This document shows positions 39,301 through 54,815 of a stretch of DNA of 64,000 nt, piece by piece. Positions within the stretch are counted from its first letter, which is position 1. Every line of letters starts with the position of its first letter. Location of the stretch: NCBI RefSeq assembly GCF_024679095.1, contig NW_026110806.1, forward strand, positions 407,501 through 471,500, written 5' to 3'. Below the pieces are notes generated by a model that was given only the letters and a program-made list of their open reading frames with translations, was not told the DNA's origin and searched no databases. Origin of the DNA: Eriocheir sinensis (taxonomy: Eukaryota > Arthropoda > Malacostraca > Decapoda > Varunidae). A program made the position numbers and the translations under genes.

Positions 39301-42300
39301 ATTTGTATCAAAATATATATTCAAATACACATATAATAACGTAAATTTGTATAAAAATATATAAACAAAATACACATTAAATAATGTAAATACGTATAAA
39401 AGATATGTACGTAATGTAAAAATTTATAAAAATAAAGATGCAAAATACCCATAAAATAGCTCATATTTAAAAAAATATATACAAAAATACACATAAAATA
39501 ATTAAATTTGTATTAAAATAAATATACAAAATACACATACAATAAGGTAGATTTTTATTGAAATAGATATGCAAAAAACACATAAAATAATGTAAATTTT
39601 TTATCAAAATATATACTAATACACACAATAAAATAACGTAAAATTTTATGAAAATATATATACAAAATACACATAAAATAATGTAAATACATTGAAAAAT
39701 ATATATATATACAAAATACACATAAAATAATGTAAATTCGTATCAAAATAAATAAACAAAATTCCACTAAAAGAATGTATATTTGTAGGAAAATATATAT
39801 TCAAAATACAAATAAAATAACAAAAATTTGTATAAAAATATATACAAAATACACAAAAATAGTTTAAATTTGTTTGAAAATAGATATTCAAAATACACAT
39901 GAAATTAGGCAAATTTTTATTGAAATACATATACAAAATACACATAAAATAATGTAAATTTGTATAAAAATATATAAACAAATACACATAAGATAACGTA
40001 AATTTCCATAAAATATATGTACAAAATATACATTAAATAATGTAAATATGTCTAAAAATACATACAAAAATACAAATAACGTAAAATCGTATCAAAAAAA
40101 TAAAAAGACAATCAATAAAAAAAATGTATGTTAATGAAAAAAAAAAATGCAAAAAAAAATAATATAATAATATTTTTATAAAAATATATATACAAAAATA
40201 CACATAAAATAATTAAATTTGCATCAAAATAAATATACAAAAGGCACATACAATAAAGAAAATTTGTATTGAAATAGATATGCGAAATACACATAAATAA
40301 TGTAAATTTGTATCAAAATATATATACGAATACACATAAAATAGAGTAAATTTCTATGAAAATATATATTCAAAATACATATAAAATTATGTAAATAAGT
40401 ATAAAAATATATATATCAAATACACCTAAAATAATGAAAATTCGTATCAAAATAAATAAACAAAATTCCGATAAAAGAACGTATATTTGTAGGAAAATAA
40501 ATATACAAAATTCACATAAAATTACGAAAATTTGAATAAAATATATACTAAAATACACAAAATTAATTTCGATTTGTATGAAAATAGATATACATAATAC
40601 ACATATAATTAGTTAAATTTGTATTTAAATACATGTACAAAATACACATAAAATAATGTAAATTTGTATGAAATGAAAACAAATTCACATAAAATAACGT
40701 TCATTTGTATGAAATATATATACAAAATATACATAGAATAATGTAAAATCGTATCAAAATAAATACACAGAATATCAATAAAATAAGGTAAATTTGTATG
40801 AAAATAAAGATGCAAAATACCCATAAAATAAAGCATTTTTTATTAATATATATACAAAAATACACATAGAATAATTAAATTTGTATTAAAATTAATATAC
40901 AAAATGCACGTACAATAAGGTAAATTTGTATTGAAAAAATATGCAAAATGCACATAAAACAATGTATATTTGTTTCAAAATATATACGAATACACATAAA
41001 ATAACATATATTTCTATAGAAATATATATACAAAATACACATGAAATGACGTAAATACGTTTAAAAATATATATACACAATACACATTAAATAATGTGAA
41101 TTCGCGTCAAAATAAATAAACAAAATATCAATAAAAGTGTGTATTTGTATGAAAATAGATATACAAAATACACATTTAAAATATTTTCTTATATAAAACT
41201 TTTATTAAAATATATATACCAAAATAATAAAATATTTAAATTTGTATTACAATAAATATACAAAATGCACATACAATAAGGTAGATTTATATTGAAATAG
41301 ATATGCAAAATAAACATAAAATAATGTAAATTTGTATCAAAACATATACGAATACACACAATAAAATAACGTAAATTTTTATGAAAATATATATAAAAAA
41401 AACATAAAATAATGTAAATACGTAGAAAAATATATATACAAAATACACATAAAATTATGTAAACTCTTATGAAAATAAATGAACAAAATTCCACTAAAAG
41501 AATGTATAGTTGTAAGAAAATATAAATACAAAATGCAAATAAAATAACTAAAATTTGTATAAAAATATATAAAAAAATACATAAAAATAATTTAAATTTA
41601 TTTGAAAATAGATATGCAAAATACACATAAAATTAGGCAAATCTGTATTGAAATACATATACAAATTACACATAAAATATTGTAAATTTGTATGAAAATA
41701 TTTAAACAAATACACATAAAATAGCGTAAATTTATATTAAATATATATACAAAATATACATTAAATAATGTAAATGTGTATAAAAATATATATACAAAAT
41801 ACACATAGAATAATGTAAAATCGTATCAAAATAAATAAATTGAATATCAATAAAATAATGTAAATTTGTATGAAAATAAAGATGCAAAATACCCAAATAA
41901 TAACGCATATTTTTACAAAAATACACATAAAATAATTAAATTTGTATTAAAATAAATATACAAAATACACATACAATATGGTAAATTTGTATTGAAATAG
42001 ATATGCAAAATAAACATAAATAATGTAAATTTGTATCAAAAAATATATAGGAATACCCATAAAATAGAGTAAAATTCTATGAAAATATATATTCAAAACA
42101 CAAATAAAATGATATAAATAAGTATAAAAATATACATATCAAATACACCTAAAATAATGTAAATTCGTATAAAAATAAATAAACAAAACTACGATAAAAG
42201 AACGTATATATGTAGGAAAAAAAATATACAAAATATATTTGTATGAAAATATATACAAAAATACACAAAATTAGTTTCAATTTGTATGAAAATAGATATA

Positions 42301-45300
42301 CAAAATACTCATATAATTAAATAAATTTGTATTTAAATACATGTACAAAATATACATAAAATTAAGTAGATTTGTATTGAAATACATATACAAAATACAC
42401 ATAAAATAATATTTAAATTTGAATGAAAATATATAAAAAATACACCTAAAATTACCTAAATTTGTATAAAATATATATAAAAAATACGCATTAAATTATG
42501 TAAATATGTATAAAAAAATATATATACAAAACACAAATAGAATAATGTAAAATAGTATCAAAATAAATACACAGAATCTTAATAAAATAATGTAAATTTG
42601 TATGTAAATTAAGATGCAAAATACCCATAAAGAAACGCATTTTTTTTATAAAAATATATATACCAAAATACACATAAAATATTTGAATTTGTATTAAAAT
42701 AAATATACAAAATGCACATACAATAAGGTAAATTTGTATTGAAATAGATATGCAAAATACATATAAAACAATGTAAATTTGTTTCAAAATATATATACGA
42801 ATACACACAAAATAACGTAGATTTCTATAAAAATATATACAAAAGACACATAAAAAGAAGTAAATACGTATAAACAAATGTATACAAAATACACATAAAA
42901 TAATGTAAATTCGTATCAAAATAAATAAACAAAATACCAATAAAAGAATGTGTATTTGTATAAATATAAATATACAAAATACACATAAAATAACGTAAAT
43001 TTGTATTAAACTATATACAAAAATACACAGAAGTAATTAAATTTGTATGAAAATATATATACAAAATAAAAATAAAATCAGCTAAATTTGAATTGAAATG
43101 TATATACAAAATACATAAAATAATGTAAATTTGTATCAAAATATTTACACAAATACACATTTAATAACGGTAATTTGTTTAAAAATATATAAACAAAATA
43201 CACATTAAATAATGTAAACACGTATAAAAAAACATGTACAAAATACACATATAATCATGTAATTCGTATCAAAATAAATAAACAAAATAGCAATAAAATA
43301 ATAATAATAATAATAATAATAAATGGTCTATTCATTTGTAGGAAGCCATTAAATAATGTAAAATCGCTTCAAAATAAATAAACAAAATATCAATAAAAGA
43401 ATGTGTATTTGTATGAAACTAGATATAGAAAATACACATAAAATAACCTAAATTTGTATAAAACTATATACAAAAAAACACAAAAATAATTTAAATTTTC
43501 TATGAAAATAAATATACAAAATACACATAAAATTAGGTAAATTTGTATTGAAATACATATACAAAATACATTTAAAATAATGTAAATTTGAATGAAATTA
43601 TATAAAGAAATACACTTAAAATAACGTAAATTTGTATAAAATATATATAAAAAATACACATTAAATAATGAAAATATGTATAAAAAAATATATACAAAAC
43701 ACAGATAGTATAATATAAAATCGTATCAAAATATATACACAGAATATTAATAAAATAATGTAAATTTGTATGAAAACTAAGATGCAAAATACCTATAAAA
43801 TAACGCATTTTTTTAAAATTATATATACCAAAATACACATAAAATATTTGAATTTGTATTAAAATAAATATACAAAATGCACATACAATAAGGTAAATTT
43901 GTATTGAAATAGATATGCAAAATACATATAAAACAATGTAAATTTGTTTCAAAATATATATACGAATACACATATAATAACGTAGATTTCTATAAAAATA
44001 AATATACTAAATACACATAAAGTTAAGTAAATACGAATAGAAAAAGTACACAAAATACACATAAAATAATGTAAATTCGTATAAATATAAATAAACAAAA
44101 AACCAATAAAAGAATGTGTATTTGTATAAATATAAATATACAAAATGCACATAAAATAACGTAAATCTGTATAAAACTATATACAAAAATACACAGAAGT
44201 AATTAAATTTGTATGAAAATAGATATACAAAATACACACAAAATAAGCTAAATTTGAATTGAAATATATATACAAAAACCATAAAATAAAGTAAATTTGT
44301 TTCAAAATATTTTTAACAAATACACATATAATAACGTAAATTTGTATAAAAATATATAAACAAAATACACATTAAGAAATGTAAATACGTATACAAAAAA
44401 TTTGTACAAAATACACAAATAATCATGTCATTCGTATCAAAATAAATAAACAAAAAACTAATTAAATAATGTCAATTTGTATGAGAAAACATATACAAAA
44501 TACACATAAAATAACGCAAATCTCTATGAAAATATATGTACAAAAATGCACATAAAATTAATTTCCATAAAAAATATATATACAAAACACACATTAGATA
44601 ATGTAAATGAGTATAAAAATATGTATACAAAATACCTATGAAATAATCTAAACTCGTATCGAGTTAAATTAAGAAAATAATAAATTAATGTAATTTTGGA
44701 TGAAAATATATATAGAAAACACACATAAAATAACCTAAATACAAATACAAATAAACACATTAAATAATTTAAAATTGAATGAAATAAATATACAAAATAA
44801 ACATAAAATAAGGTAAATTTGTAATAAAATATATGTAAAAATACACATAAAATAATATAAATTTGTATGAAAATATATATACAAATACACATAAAATAAC
44901 ATGAATTTGTATAAAATTTGTTTTAAAATATATACGAATACACACAATAAAATAACATAAATTTTTATGAAAATGTATATATAAAATACACATAAAATAA
45001 TTTAAATAGGTAGAAATATATATACAAAAAACAAATAAAATAACTAAAATTTGTGTAAAAATATATACAAAAATACACAAAAATAATTTAAATTTGTTTG
45101 AAAATAGATATGCAAAATACACATAAAATGAAGTAAATACGTATAAAAAAATGTATACAAATTACACATAAAATAATGGAAATTCGTATCAAAATAAATA
45201 AACAAAATACCAAAAAAAGAATGTGTATTTGTATAAATATAAATATACAAAATACACATAAAATAACGTAAATTTGTATAAAACTATATACAAAAATACA

Positions 45301-47565
45301 CAAAAGTAATTAAATTTGTATGAAAATAGATATACAAAATACACAAAATAAGCTAAATTTGAATTGAAATATATATATACAAAATACATAAAATAAAGTA
45401 AATTTGTATCAAAATATTTATACAAATACACATATAATAAGGTAAATTTGTATGAAAATATATAAACAAAATACGCATTAAATAATGTAAATACGTATAA
45501 AAAATATGTACAAAATACACATATGATCATGTAATTCGTATCAAAATAAATAAACAAAGTACGAATGAAATAATATAAATTTGTATAAAAAAAACATATA
45601 CAAAAAACACATAAAATAACGCAAACTTCTATGAAAATATATGTACAAAAATGCACATCAAATAAATTTGCATAAAAATATGAGTATAAAAAAAATATGA
45701 GTATAAAAATATGTATACAAAATACCTATGAAATAATCTAAATTCGTATCGAATTAAATTAAGAAAATACCAATAAAATAATGTAATTTTGGATGAAAAT
45801 ATATATAGAAAATACACATAAAATAACCTAAATACAAATGCAAATATACACATAAAATAATTTAAAATTGAATGAGATAAATATACAAAATAATCATAAA
45901 ATAAAGTAAATTTGTAATGAAATATATGTAAAAATACACATAAAATAATATAAATTTGTATCAAAATACATATATACAAATACACATTAAATAACAAGAA
46001 TTTGAATAAAATTTGTATCAAAATATATACGAATACACACAATAAAATAACGTATCAAAATAAATAAACAGAATATCAATAAAATAATGTAAATTTGTAT
46101 GAAAATAAAAATGCAAAATATCCATATAATAACGAATATTTGCATAAAAATATATACAAAAATACATATAAAATAATTAAATTTGTATTAAAATAAATAT
46201 ACAAAATGCACGTACAATAAAGTTAATTTGTATTGAAATAGATATGCAAAATACACATCAATAAAGTAAATTTGTATCAAAATATATATACGAATACTGA
46301 TAAAATAGAGTAAATTTCTATGAAAATAAAATAATGTAAGTTTGTATGAAAATAAAGATGCAAAATTCCCATAAAATAGCGCATTTCTTATAAAAATATA
46401 TATACCAAAATACACATAAAATATTTAAATTTGTATTGAAATAAATATACAAAATGCACATACAATAAGGTAAATTTGTATTGAAAGAGATATGCAAAAA
46501 TACATATAAAACAATGTAAATTTGTTTCAAAATATATATACGAATACAAATAAAATAACGTAGATTTCTATAAAAATATATATACAAAGTACACATAAAA
46601 TTAAATAAATACGTATAAAAAAATGTATACAAAATACACATAAAATAATGTAAATTCGAATTAAAATAAATAAACAAAATACCAATAAAAGAATGTGTAT
46701 TTGGATAAATATAAATATACAAAATACACATACAAAATAAATATAAAATAAGGTAGATTTGTAATAAAATATATGTACAAAATACACATAAAATAATGTA
46801 AATTTATTTGAAAATATATATACAAATACACATAAAATACCATGAATTTGTATAAAAATATATATTCAAAATAAATATTAAATAATGTAAATGCGTATAA
46901 AAATATATATACAAAGTACATATAAAACAATGTAAATTCGTATACAAAATACACTTAAAATAATGTAAATTTGAATGAAAATATATAAACATATAGACTT
47001 AAAATTACGTAAATTTGTATCAAATATATATACAAAAAAAACATTAAATAATATAAATATGTATAAAAAAATATATACAAACACAAATAAAATAATGTAA
47101 AATCGTATCAAAATAAATACAGAAAATATTAATAAAATAATGTAAATTTGTATGAAAATTAAGATGCAAAATACCCATAAAATAACGCATTTTTTATAAA
47201 AATATATATACGAAAAAACATAAAATATTTGATTTTGTATTAAAATAAATAGATATACAAAATACACATAAAATAAGCTAAATTTGAATTGAAATATATA
47301 TACAAAATACATAAAATAATGTAAATTTGTATCAAAATACCTATACAAATACACATATAATAACGTAAATTTGTATAAAAATATATAAACAAAATACACA
47401 TTAAATAATATAAATACGTATAAAAAAATGTAAAAAATACACAAATAATCAAGTAATTCGTATCAAAATAAATAGACAAAATACCAATAAAATAATGTAA
47501 ATTTCTATGAGAAAACATATACAAAATACACATAAATAACGCAAATATCAATAAAAATATATATA
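36305..47565 (-). repeat. Satellite block 3 (minus), the longest block
   Basis: About 11.3 kb in one orientation. The stretch 36310-36560 is nearly repeated at 40335-40590. A small non-satellite insertion sits at about 43303-43347. Confidence 0.85.
43303..43347 (+). repeat. (AAT)n run and short foreign stretch inside the satellite
   Basis: About nine AAT units, then GGTCTATTCATTTGTAGGAA, which does not fit the 45-bp monomer. Monomers resume at ATTAAATAATGTAAAATCG. Confidence 0.75.
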
Positions 47566-49695
47566 ATATATTATATTTTTATACATATTTAAAATATTTA
47601 ATGTATATTTTGTATATATATATTTTATCCAAATTTACGTGATTTTATATGTATTTGTTTATATATTTTCATACAAATTTACATTATTTTATGTGAGTTT
47701 TGTATATGTATTTCAATACAAATTTGCCTAACTTTATGTGTATTTTGCATATCTATTTTCAAACAAATTTAAATTATTTTTTTGTATTTTTGTATATATT
47801 TTTATACAAATTTTAGTTATTTTATTTGGTTTTTGTATATATATTTTCCTACAAATATACATTCTTTTATTGGAATTTTCTGTATTTAATTTTTTACGAA
47901 TTTACATTATTTTATGTGTATTTTGTATATATATTTTTCTACGTATTTAAACTATTTTATGTGTATTTTATATATACATTTTCATAAAAATTTATGTTAT
48001 TTTATTGTTTGTATTCGTATATATTTTGAAACAAATTTTATACAAATTCATGTTATTTTATTTGTATTTGTATATATATTTTCATACAAATTTATATTAT
48101 TTTATGTGTATTCTTACATATATTTTATTACAAATTTACCTTATTTTATGTTTATTTTGTATATTTATTTCATTCAATTTTAAATTATTTAATGTGTATA
48201 TTTGTATTTGTATTTAGGTTATTTTATGTGTGTTTTCTATATATATTTTCATCCAAAATTACATTATTTTATTGTTATTTTCTTAATTTAACTCGATACG
48301 AATTTAGATTATTTCATAGGTATTTTGTATACATATTTTTATACTCATTTACATTATCTAATGTGTGATGTATATATTTTTTATGCAAACTAATTTTATG
48401 TGCATTTTTGTACATATATTTTTATAGAAACTCAAAACGTTATTTTATGTGTATTTTGTATATGTTTTCTCATACAAATTTACATTATTTAATTAGTTTT
48501 TTGTTTATTTATTTTGATACGAATGACTTGATTATTTGTGTATTTTGTAAATATTTTTTTATACGTATTTACATTACTTAATGTGTATTTTGTTTATATA
48601 TTTTTTTACAAATTTACGCTATTATATGTGTATTTGTTAAAAATATTTTGAAACGAATTTACTTTATTTTATGTATTTTGTATATATATATTTCAATTCA
48701 AATTTAGCTTATTTTGTGTGTATTTTGGATATCTATTTTCATACAAATTTAATTAATTCTGTGTATTTTTGTATATAGTTTTATACAAATTTACGTTATT
48801 TTATGTGCATTTTGTATATTTATATTTATACAAATACATATTCTCTTATTGGTATTTTGTTTATTTATATTTATACGAATTTACATTATTTTATGTGTAT
48901 TTTGTATACATTTTTGATTCGTATTTACTTAATTTTATTTGTATTTTGTATATATATATTTATAGAAATCTACGTTATTTTATGTGTATTCGTATATATA
49001 TTTTGAAACAAATTTACATTATTTTATATGTATTTTGCATATCTATTTCAATACAAATTTACCTTATTATATGTGCATTTTGTATATTTATTTTAATACA
49101 AGTTCAAATATTTTATGTGTATTTTGGTATCAATAATTTTATAAAAAATGCGTTATTTTATAGGTATTTTGCATCTTAATTTTCATACAAATTTACATTA
49201 TTTTATTAATATTCTGTGTATATATTTTGATACGATTTTACATTATTCTATTTGTGTTTTGTATATATTTTTTTATACATATTTACATTATTTAATGTGT
49301 ATTTTGTATATATATTTCATACAAATTTACGTTATTATATGTGTATTTGTTTATATATTTTCTCTCAAATTTACATTATTTTATGTGTATTTTGTATATG
49401 TATTTCAATACAAATTAACCTAATTTTATGTGTATTTTGTATATTTCTTTTCAGACAAATTTAAATTATTTTTGTGTATTTTTGTATATAGTTTTAGACA
49501 AATTTAGGTTATTTTACGTACGCATTAACATTATTTAATGTGTGTTTTGTATATATATTTTTATCCAAAGTTACTTTATTTTATGTTCATTTTTGGAGAT
49601 ATATTTTTATAGAAATTAGCGTTATTTTATATGTATTTGTATATGTTTTCTCATACAAATTTACATTATTTTATTGATATTTTGTTTATTCTCAT
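47565..49695 (+). repeat. Satellite block 4 (plus)
   Basis: Mirror copy of block 1. Its first 0.7 kb also reappears 3.50 kb downstream at the start of block 6. Confidence 0.82.
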
Positions 49696-51068
49696 AAAAA
49701 TATTTATACCAAAATACACATAAAATATTTAAATTTGTATTGAAATAAATATACAAAATGCACATACAATAAGGTAAACTTCTATTAAAAGAGATATGCA
49801 AAAATACATATAAAACAATGTAAAATTGTTTCAAAATATATATACGAATACACATAAAATAACGTAGATTTCTATAAAAATATATATACAAAACACACAT
49901 AAAATTAAGTAAATACGTATAAAAAATGTAAACAAAATACACATAAAATAATGTAAATTCGAAACAAAATAAATAAACAAAATACCAATAAAAGAATATG
50001 TATTGGTATAAATATAAATGTACAAAATACACATACAAAATAAACATAAAATAAGGTAAATTTGTAATGAAATATATGTACAAAATACACATAAAATAAT
50101 GTAAATTTATATGAAAATATATATACAAATACACATAAAATACCATGAATTTGTATATAATTATATATTCAAAATAAATATTAAATAATGTAAATGCGTA
50201 TAAAAATATATATACAAAGTACATATAAAATAATGTAAATTCGTATCAATATAAATCAACAAAATACCAATAAAATAATATATATTTGAATGAAAATAGA
50301 TTTACAAAATACACATAACCTAACTAAAATTTGTATTGAAATATATACAAAAATACATAAAAATAATTTGAGTTTGTATGAAAATAGATATTCAAAATAC
50401 ACATAAAACTAGGTAAATTTCTTTTGAAATATATATACAAAATACCCATAAAATATTGTAAATTTGTGTCAAAATATATAAACAAATACACATAAAATAA
50501 CTTCAAATAACGTAAATATGTATCAAATATATATACAAAAAACACTTTAAATAATGTAAATATGTATAAAAAAATATATACAAAACACAAATAAAATAAT
50601 GTAAAATCGTATCAAAATAAATACAGAAAATATTAATAAAATAATGTAAATTTGTATGAAAATTAAGATGCAAAATACCCATAAAATAACGCATTTTTTA
50701 TAAAAATATATATACGAAAAAACATAAAATATTTGATTTTGTATTAAAATAAATAGATATACAAAATACACATAAAATAAGCAAAATTTGAATTGAAATA
50801 TATATACAAAATACATAAAATAATGTAAATTTGTATCAAAATACTTATACAAATACACATATAATAACGTAAATTTGTATAATAATATATAAACAAAATA
50901 CACATTAAATAATGTAAATACGTATAAAAAAATGTACAAAATACACAAATAATCATGTAATTCGTATCAAAATAAATAGACAAAATACCAATAAAATAAT
51001 GTAAATTTCTATGAGAAAACACATTCAAAATACACATAAATAACGCAAATATCAATAAAAATATATAT
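49695..51068 (-). repeat. Satellite block 5 (minus)
   Basis: 49728-50750 is nearly identical to 57050-58080 (block 11), a direct copy about 7.33 kb away. Confidence 0.82.
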
Positions 51069-52430
51069 AATATAATATATTTTTATACATATTTAAAATA
51101 TTTAATGTATATTTTGTATATATATTTTATCCAAATTTACGTTATTTTATATGTATTTGTTTATATATTTTCATACAAATTTACATTATTTTATGTGAGT
51201 TTTGTATATGTATTTCAATACAAATCTGCCTAACTTCATGTGTATTTTGCATATCTATTTTCAAACAAATTTAAATTATTTTTGTGTATTTTTGTATATA
51301 TTTTTATACAAATTTTAGTTATTTTATTTGTTTTTTGTATATATATTTTCCTACAAATATACATTCTTTTATTGGAATTTTGTGTATATAATTTTTTACG
51401 AATTTACATTATTGTATGTGTATTTTGTATATATATTTTTCTACGTATTTAAATTATTTTATGTGTATTTTATATATACATTTTCATAAAAATTTATGTT
51501 ATTTTATTGTGTGTATTCGTATATATTTTGAAACAAATTTTATACAAATTCATGTTATTTTATGTGTATTTGTACATATATTTTCATACAAATTTATATT
51601 ATTTTATGTGTATTTTTACATATATTTTATTACAAATTTACCTTATTTTATGTTTATTTTGTATATTTATTTCATTCAATTTTAAATTATTTAATGTGTA
51701 TTTTTGTATTTGTATTTAGGTTATCTTAGGTTATCTTTAGATTACCTTATATTATGTTTATTTTGTATATTTATTTCATTCAATTTTAAATTATTTTATG
51801 TGTATATTTGTATTTGTATTTAGGTTATTTTGTGTATTTTGTATATATATTTTCATCCAAAATTACATTATTTTATTGGTATTTTCTTAATTTAATTCGA
51901 TACGAATTTAGATTATTTCATAGGCATTTTGTATACGTGTTTTTATACTCATTTACATTATCTAAAGTGTGTTTTGTATATATATTTTTATGCAAATTTA
52001 TTTTATGTTCATTTTTGTACATATATTTTTATAAAAATTTGCGTTATTTTATGTATATAGTTTTATATAAATTTACGTTATTTTATGTGCATTTTGTATA
52101 TTTATATTTATACAAATACACATTCTTTTATTGGTATATTGTTTATTTACATTTATACGAATTTACATTATTTTATTTGTATTTTGTATACATTTTTTTA
52201 TACGTATTTACTTAATATTATGTGTATTTTGTATATGTATTTTTATAGAAATCTACGTTATTTTATGTGTATTCGTATATATATTTTGAAACAAATTTAC
52301 ATTGTTTTATATGTATTTTGCATATCTATTTCAATACAAATTTACCTTATTGTATATGTTTTTTGTATATTTATTTTAATACAAATTTAATTTTTTTATG
52401 TGTATTTTGGTATATATATTTTTGTATAAA
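51068..52430 (+). repeat. Satellite block 6 (plus)
   Basis: Opens with the same palindromic junction as block 4. A local duplication of about 100 bp lies at 51650-51825, around a TTAGGTTATCTTAGGTTATC joint. Confidence 0.82.
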
Positions 52431-52590
52431 ATATATATGCAAGATACACATTAAATAATGTAAATAAAATAATGTAAATTTGTATGAAAATATATAAACA
52501 AATACATATAAAATAACGTAAATATGGATAAAATATATATACAAAACATACATTAAATATTTTAAATATGTATAAAAATATATTATATTA
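52430..52590 (-). repeat. Satellite block 7 (minus, short)
   Basis: Only about 160 bp. It begins at an ATGCAAGATACACATTAAAT joint that recurs at 58753 and 62534. Confidence 0.8.
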
Positions 52591-54680
52591 TATATATTTT
52601 TATTGATATTTGCGTTAATTATGTGTATTTTGTATATGTTTTATTTACATTATTTTATTGGTATTTTGTCTATTTATTTTGATACGAATTACATGATTAT
52701 TTCTGTATTTTGTACATTTTTTTATACGTATTTACATTATTTAATGTTTATTTTGTTTATATATTTTTATACAAATTTACATTATTATATGTGTATTTGC
52801 ATAAGTATTTTGATACAAAATTACATTATTTTATGTATTTTGTATATATATTTCAATTCAAATTTAGCTTATTTTATGAGTATTTTGTATATCTATTTAT
52901 TTTAATACAAAATCAATTATTTTATATTTTTTCGTATATATATTTTTATAAAAAATGCGTTATTTTATGGGTATTTTGCATCTTAATTTTCATACAAATT
53001 TACATTATTTTATTAATATTTTCTGTATTTATTTTGATACGATTTTACATTATTTTATTTGTGTTTTGTATATATTTTTTTTATACATATTTACATTATT
53101 TAATGTGTTTTTTGTATATATATTTGATACAAATTTACATTATTTTAAGTCTAGATGTTTATATATTTTCATTCAAATTTACATTATTTTATGTGTATTT
53201 TGTATATGTATTTCAATACAAATTTACCTAATTTTATATGTTTTTTGTATATTTATTTTCATACAAGTTTAAATTATTTTTGTGTATTTTTGTATATAGT
53301 TTTATACAAATTTAGGTTATTTTATGTGTATTTTGTATATCTATTTTCATACAAATACACATTCTTTTCATGATATTTTGTTTATTTATTTTGACACGAA
53401 TGAACATTATTTAATATGTATTTTGTATATATATTTTTATACGTATTTACATTATTTCAAGTGTATTTTGTATATATATTTCTATAGAAATCTACGTTAT
53501 TTTATATGTATTCGTATATATATTTTGAAACAAATTTACATTGTTTTATGTGTATTTTGCATATTTTTTCAATACAAATTTACCTTATTGTATATGCATT
53601 TTGTATATTAATTTTAATACAAATTTGATTAATCTATGTGTATTTTTGTATATGTATTTTTATAAAAATATGCTTTATTTTATGGGTATTTAGCATCTTT
53701 ATTTTCATACAAATTTACATTATTTTATTGATTTTCTGTGTATTTATTTTGATATGATTTTACATTATTCTATGTGTATTTTGTATATATATTTTATATA
53801 AAATGTATTTGTTTTCATTTCATACAAATCTACATTATTTTATGTGTTTTTTGTACATGTATTTAAATACAAATTTAGCTAGTTATATGTGTATTTTGTA
53901 TATCTATTTTGTATGTATATTTTCATAGAAATTTACTCTATTTTATGAGTATTCGTATATATATTTTGATACAAATTTACATTATTGATGTTTATTTTGC
54001 ATATCTATTTCAATACAAATTTACTTTATTGTAGGTGCATTTTGTATATTTATTTTTATACAAATTTAATTATTTTATATGTATTTTTGTATATATATTT
54101 TTTATGCAAATATGCGTTATTATATGGATATTTTGCATCTTTATTTTCATACAAATTTACATTATTTTATTGATATTCTCTTTATTTATTTTGATTCGAT
54201 TTAACATTATTCTATGTGTTTTTTGTATATGTTTTTTTATACATATTTACATTATTTAATGTTCATTTTGTATATATTTTTTATCCAAATTTACATTATA
54301 TTATGTGTATTTGTTTATATATTTTCATACATATTTACATTATTTTCGGTGTTTTTTGTATATATATTTTTCTACGTATTTAAATTATTTTATGTGTATT
54401 TTGTATATATATATTTTCATAAAAAAATACGTTATTTTATTGTGTGTATAAATATATATTTTGATACAAATTTTATACAAAATCATGTTATTTAATGTGT
54501 ATTTGTATATATATTTTCATACAAATTTATATTATTTTATCTGTATTTTTTCATATATTTCATTACAAATTTACCTTATTTTATGTTTATTTTGTATATT
54601 TATTTCATTCAATTTTAAATTATTTTATGTGTATATTTGTATTTGTATTTAGGTTATTTTATATGTATTTTGTATATTTT
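52590..54680 (+). repeat. Satellite block 8 (plus)
   Basis: A copy of 31150-33235 displaced by about 21.43 kb, including the inversion junction at its left edge. Confidence 0.82.
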
Positions 54681-54815
54681 CTATAAAAATATATATACAA
54701 AATACACATAAAATTAGGTAAATACGTATAAAAAAATGTAAACAAAATACACATAAAATAATATAAATTTTAAACAAAATAAATAAACAAAATACCAATA
54801 AAAGAATGTGTATTT
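54680..54815 (-). repeat. Satellite block 9 (minus, short)
   Basis: About 135 bp between two plus blocks. It ends at GAATGTGTATTTG|TTCTGTG. Confidence 0.8.
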
